Source: Avibacterium sp. 20-132 (GTDB lineage: Bacteria; Pseudomonadota; Gammaproteobacteria; Enterobacterales; Pasteurellaceae). From it: 64,000 bases of DNA. How positions within the stretch are numbered: position 1 is the stretch's first letter; each line of letters begins with the position of its first letter. Positions 62,701 through 64,000 of this stretch are shown one piece after another. The position numbers were made by a program, and so were the translations under genes. The stretch spans positions 1,778,001-1,842,000 of the forward strand of contig NZ_CP091456.1 of NCBI RefSeq assembly GCF_023611925.1. The letters are read 5' to 3'. The notes under the pieces were generated by a model, which was not told where the DNA came from, did no database searches, and saw only the letters and a list, made by a program, of their open reading frames with translations.

Positions 62701-63262
62701 GCTGTTCTATGAGATTGTGATTAGGGTTTATTACTACGGCTTGTTTATTAGTAAATATCGAGAAATTTACTCGCTGCTCACCCTCTTCATCATTATATAA
62801 TTTAGTAAAATTTCCACCTTCTTGCAGTAATGTAGTTTTTCCGCTATCTTCAATTCCTAATATAAGATACCATGGCAGGAAATAGGCATAGTCTTGTTGG
62901 TTTATATGTCTTTTGAATTGATTAACCCAATGGTCAAAATATCGACGTTGTGCATCTATTTCAGGTTTTATAGATTGATACTTTTGTTGTTTATCTTCTT
63001 GTTGACGTGCTTCAAGTGTTCTTAATCTTTGGATTACTTTCCAAGTAATAAAACTTATTGCAATAATAATTAATATAGCTGTTGTTAGCCATCTAGAAGT
63101 TAAACTTGATAGTGGTTTATATTCACCTAAAGCAAAGTGTTCTCCTTTTAGCCAGATGAAGATTAATAATGCAAACCACCCTATAATACATAGCACAATT
63201 CCTGAACTTCTAATTTTCGTTAAAAGTGGTTTAAATGTTGTTAATGCTAATGGTAATTTCAT
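59762..63262 (-). CDS. tssM: T6SS membrane complex protein TssM (IcmF)
   Basis: A 1166-residue IcmF/TssM. Two N-terminal helices (about 20-38 and 58-75), cytoplasmic GTPase-like domain with Walker A GIEDSGKTT (about 137), a third helix (about 447-467), and a large periplasmic domain ending in GPWAQMKLL...FDIRYDVDG. It forms the T6SS trans-envelope channel with TssL and TssJ. AAGG lies upstream of the ATG. Confidence 0.95.
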   Translation of the reverse strand: MKLPLALTTFKPLLTKIRSSGIVLCIIGWFALLIFIWLKGEHFALGEYKPLSSLTSRWLTTAILIIIAISFITWKVIQRLRTLEARQQEDKQQKYQSIKPEIDAQRRYFDHWVNQFKRHINQQDYAYFLPWYLILGIEDSGKTTLLQEGGNFTKLYNDEEGEQRVNFSIFTNKQAVVINPNHNLIEQLDNIEEKPKLYKKLWGNLLHQIAEQRARQPLNGIILTIDIHRLLVSDKAQKEMYVKLLSQRLQDIFEMTQGALPIYLIMTKLDILHGFDSIYHTLNKEQKDAALGISFSQHGENWKIELEHFWNHWISQMNALLPSLLYQTTSEKRSQLFSYVRQLATAMDICIPFLESLMTNKSRSFHFLKGVYLTSATQKGKIDDIFVQSASEQYHLGRQTYPIWGVKNTQPYFCNELFEQVIFSYPNLAQESQGWIKQYRSYIKTFCISSGILALALLGSWHYFYYKNYQAGINVLEQVKEFKAIPISSEQDHFGDKQLPLLNPIREATLSYGNYHDKSYIFKDMGLYQGNDIGPYVESTYLRLLQLRFIPAIMSGLLIELNNAPAESEEKLEILRVMRMLDDKTGRDNRFVKEFMRNYWSNEFPGQKGLQDNLMLHLDYALQHTNWFNGRLNGDEILIEAYKPYDLSIKDAQIELARLSIYDRVYQNLKIKANTVLAAPLNYRDEIGSGFDTVYMANNEQLLKIPRFFTEHGLKNYFVKQNEHLIDLIAMDSWVLNLKENMEYSDADRQRISERISEQYVNDYISTWRSALNNLDIRDFANLEEAISAIEKITGGEQTIKRALVILSENTLPPILPDKEGKELQEAINTLEYRLMSQIDHSFAEEKSVLNDAENKNSALQDIYQKLSDLHRYLLSIHNAPDSGKAALQAVKLRIDQRSSDPILELQQLAKTQPQPVSRWLGQLAEYSWRAVLKSAIVSLEVEWNNKVVKLYKTYIDGRYPFSDSAQEVPLSEFTRFFAPNGILDEFYQHNLKPFIESDLTELSEDHSPLIRNDVVEQLMLAQEIRDTFFNTGNGIGIQFTIEPINISANKRRSVLNLDGQIIDYSHGLKKQTNIVWPNSMNANVESKLTLVPTSSNAPRSLIFKGPWAQMKLLTTGKISNEKEGSFDIRYDVDGGYATYRVHIDASDNPFSKELFKLFKLPETLY

Positions 63263-63281
63263 TTTTATAAACCTTATATTT

Positions 63282-64000
63282 TTAATTTCTATCTAATTTT
63301 TGTTTAAGTGTACTATATAAACTATCTTCCCATTCTTTTACAGAAAGATTTTCTATGGATTTATAAATAGAAAAATAATGCTGTTTGGCTAGCTCATTGA
63401 AGCCTTTCTCTTCTAGTAGTTGAGCTAAGAAAATTTGATCATAAAACTTGTCTTTTAAATCTGTATGTTTCTTTCTATTCAAGGATCCAAGTGCAATTTC
63501 AATATCTTCATTAGATAAATCATCAGTAGATGTTCCATTAACCTGAAGTGCAGATGTATTATCATTTATATACAAATTATCCTCAGATAGCCATTGTAGC
63601 AAACGTTCAGAGCAGAAAGCTGTTCCATCGCTAAAATACAATTCTTTTAATTGAGGTAAACGTTCTAAAAATTCATTTACGGAATCTCTAATAGCATTTG
63701 CTACTTCATCATAGCCCAATGAAATAGCTATCATCGCAGATAAATAATGTCCTTCAAACCAGTAAGGCGAAACAGTGAGACTATGTTCGATATCTTTCCA
63801 TAATGCAAGATCTGCATTTGCTATTGATGACTCATAATAGGCGATTCGATCTGCTGAAGGTGGAGATAAAGGCGTTTTATTTTCTTCAGCTAAAGGAATT
63901 GTAGTAATGTTATTCCAAATTGCATAGCGTCTGAGTAAATAACCTAAAGGTTGGGATATTTCACGATCTAATAAATATTCTACCACCTTAAACAAGGTAT
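63282..64000 (-). CDS. tssA: TssA (VasJ-type) T6SS protein, partial
   Basis: The C-terminal part of a TssA protein; the frame stays open to the window edge and the TTG at 63995 is an internal codon. The domain shows SPYWFEGHYLSAMIAISLGY and LPQLKELYFSDGTAF, typical of the VasJ/TssA C-terminus. TssA organises baseplate and sheath. Directly upstream of tssM. Confidence 0.87.
   Translation of the reverse strand, partial: TLFKVVEYLLDREISQPLGYLLRRYAIWNNITTIPLAEENKTPLSPPSADRIAYYESSIANADLALWKDIEHSLTVSPYWFEGHYLSAMIAISLGYDEVANAIRDSVNEFLERLPQLKELYFSDGTAFCSERLLQWLSEDNLYINDNTSALQVNGTSTDDLSNEDIEIALGSLNRKKHTDLKDKFYDQIFLAQLLEEKGFNELAKQHYFSIYKSIENLSVKEWEDSLYSTLKQKLDRN

Noticed and set aside
1..64000. Insertion sequences or transposases
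   Set aside because: No transposase-like protein or terminal inverted repeat pair was found. The only recombinase is the small serine recombinase at 54.5-55.1 kb.

Overview
The window is AT-rich Pasteurellaceae DNA. At least ten perfect copies of the Haemophilus-type uptake signal AAGTGCGGT occur across it, several built into terminator hairpins, which points to the Haemophilus/Pasteurella (Hin-dialect) side of the family. I cannot name the species.

Layout. (1) 1-8.7 kb is the right end of a lambda-like prophage: tail assembly K and I homologues, a 1790-residue tail-tip protein J, small tail-associated proteins, a collagen-like protein and a phospholipase A2-like cysteine-rich protein. (2) 8838-8895 is the 3' 58 bases of a tRNA-Leu(UAA) gene without its 5' half. 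It is the attachment-site scar separating prophage from the next element. (3) From 9 kb to at least 58.5 kb lies an integrative and conjugative element (ICE) of the SPI-7/PFGI-1/ICEHin1056 class. Its replication and maintenance module comes first: ParA, DnaB, ParB, STY4526-like (DUF2857), STY4528-like, PFL_4669, DUF3158, SSB, TopB and STY4534-like (DUF3577). The ICE type IV secretion genes follow at 26.4-42.6 kb on the plus strand and 48.8-45.4 kb on the minus strand. Accessory genes include an ArdC antirestriction protein, an Api92-like protein, a methyltransferase-like protein, a serine recombinase and an Abi/HEPN protein. The MobH relaxase TraI is at 56.6-58.5 kb. (4) 58.5 kb to the window end holds convergent type VI secretion genes (VasL/TagA-like, TssM, partial TssA). 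No attachment site or integrase separates them from the ICE, so they may be ICE cargo.

The most unusual content is not protein-coding. Twelve genes in two clusters (22-26 kb and 49-53 kb) have 55-80 nt leaders with one shared plan: a hairpin whose loop matches a downstream strand, and that strand also matches the gene's own Shine-Dalgarno region. The strand sequence differs from gene to gene (for example TGTGTTTC, CTGTTC, GATATTC, GTGTATC, ATTATCTC) while its complement in the ribosome-binding region changes with it. Each cluster opens with a larger structured element that also covaries between copies. The gene neighbourhood (ssb, topoisomerase III, antirestriction) is the one described for the STAXI candidate RNA motif, but I could not run a covariance model.

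Other notable items are a 13-unit, 36-bp repeat array at 14.9-15.4 kb whose units keep a palindrome although its sequence changes (likely replication origin); four palindromic repeats inside the STY4528-like gene, one in a different reading frame; a type III ToxN/ToxI toxin-antitoxin locus with 2.7 RNA repeats, terminator and promoter, next to a MazEF-type pair and a VapB remnant; and a T4SS protein fused to a phage-type lysozyme domain.
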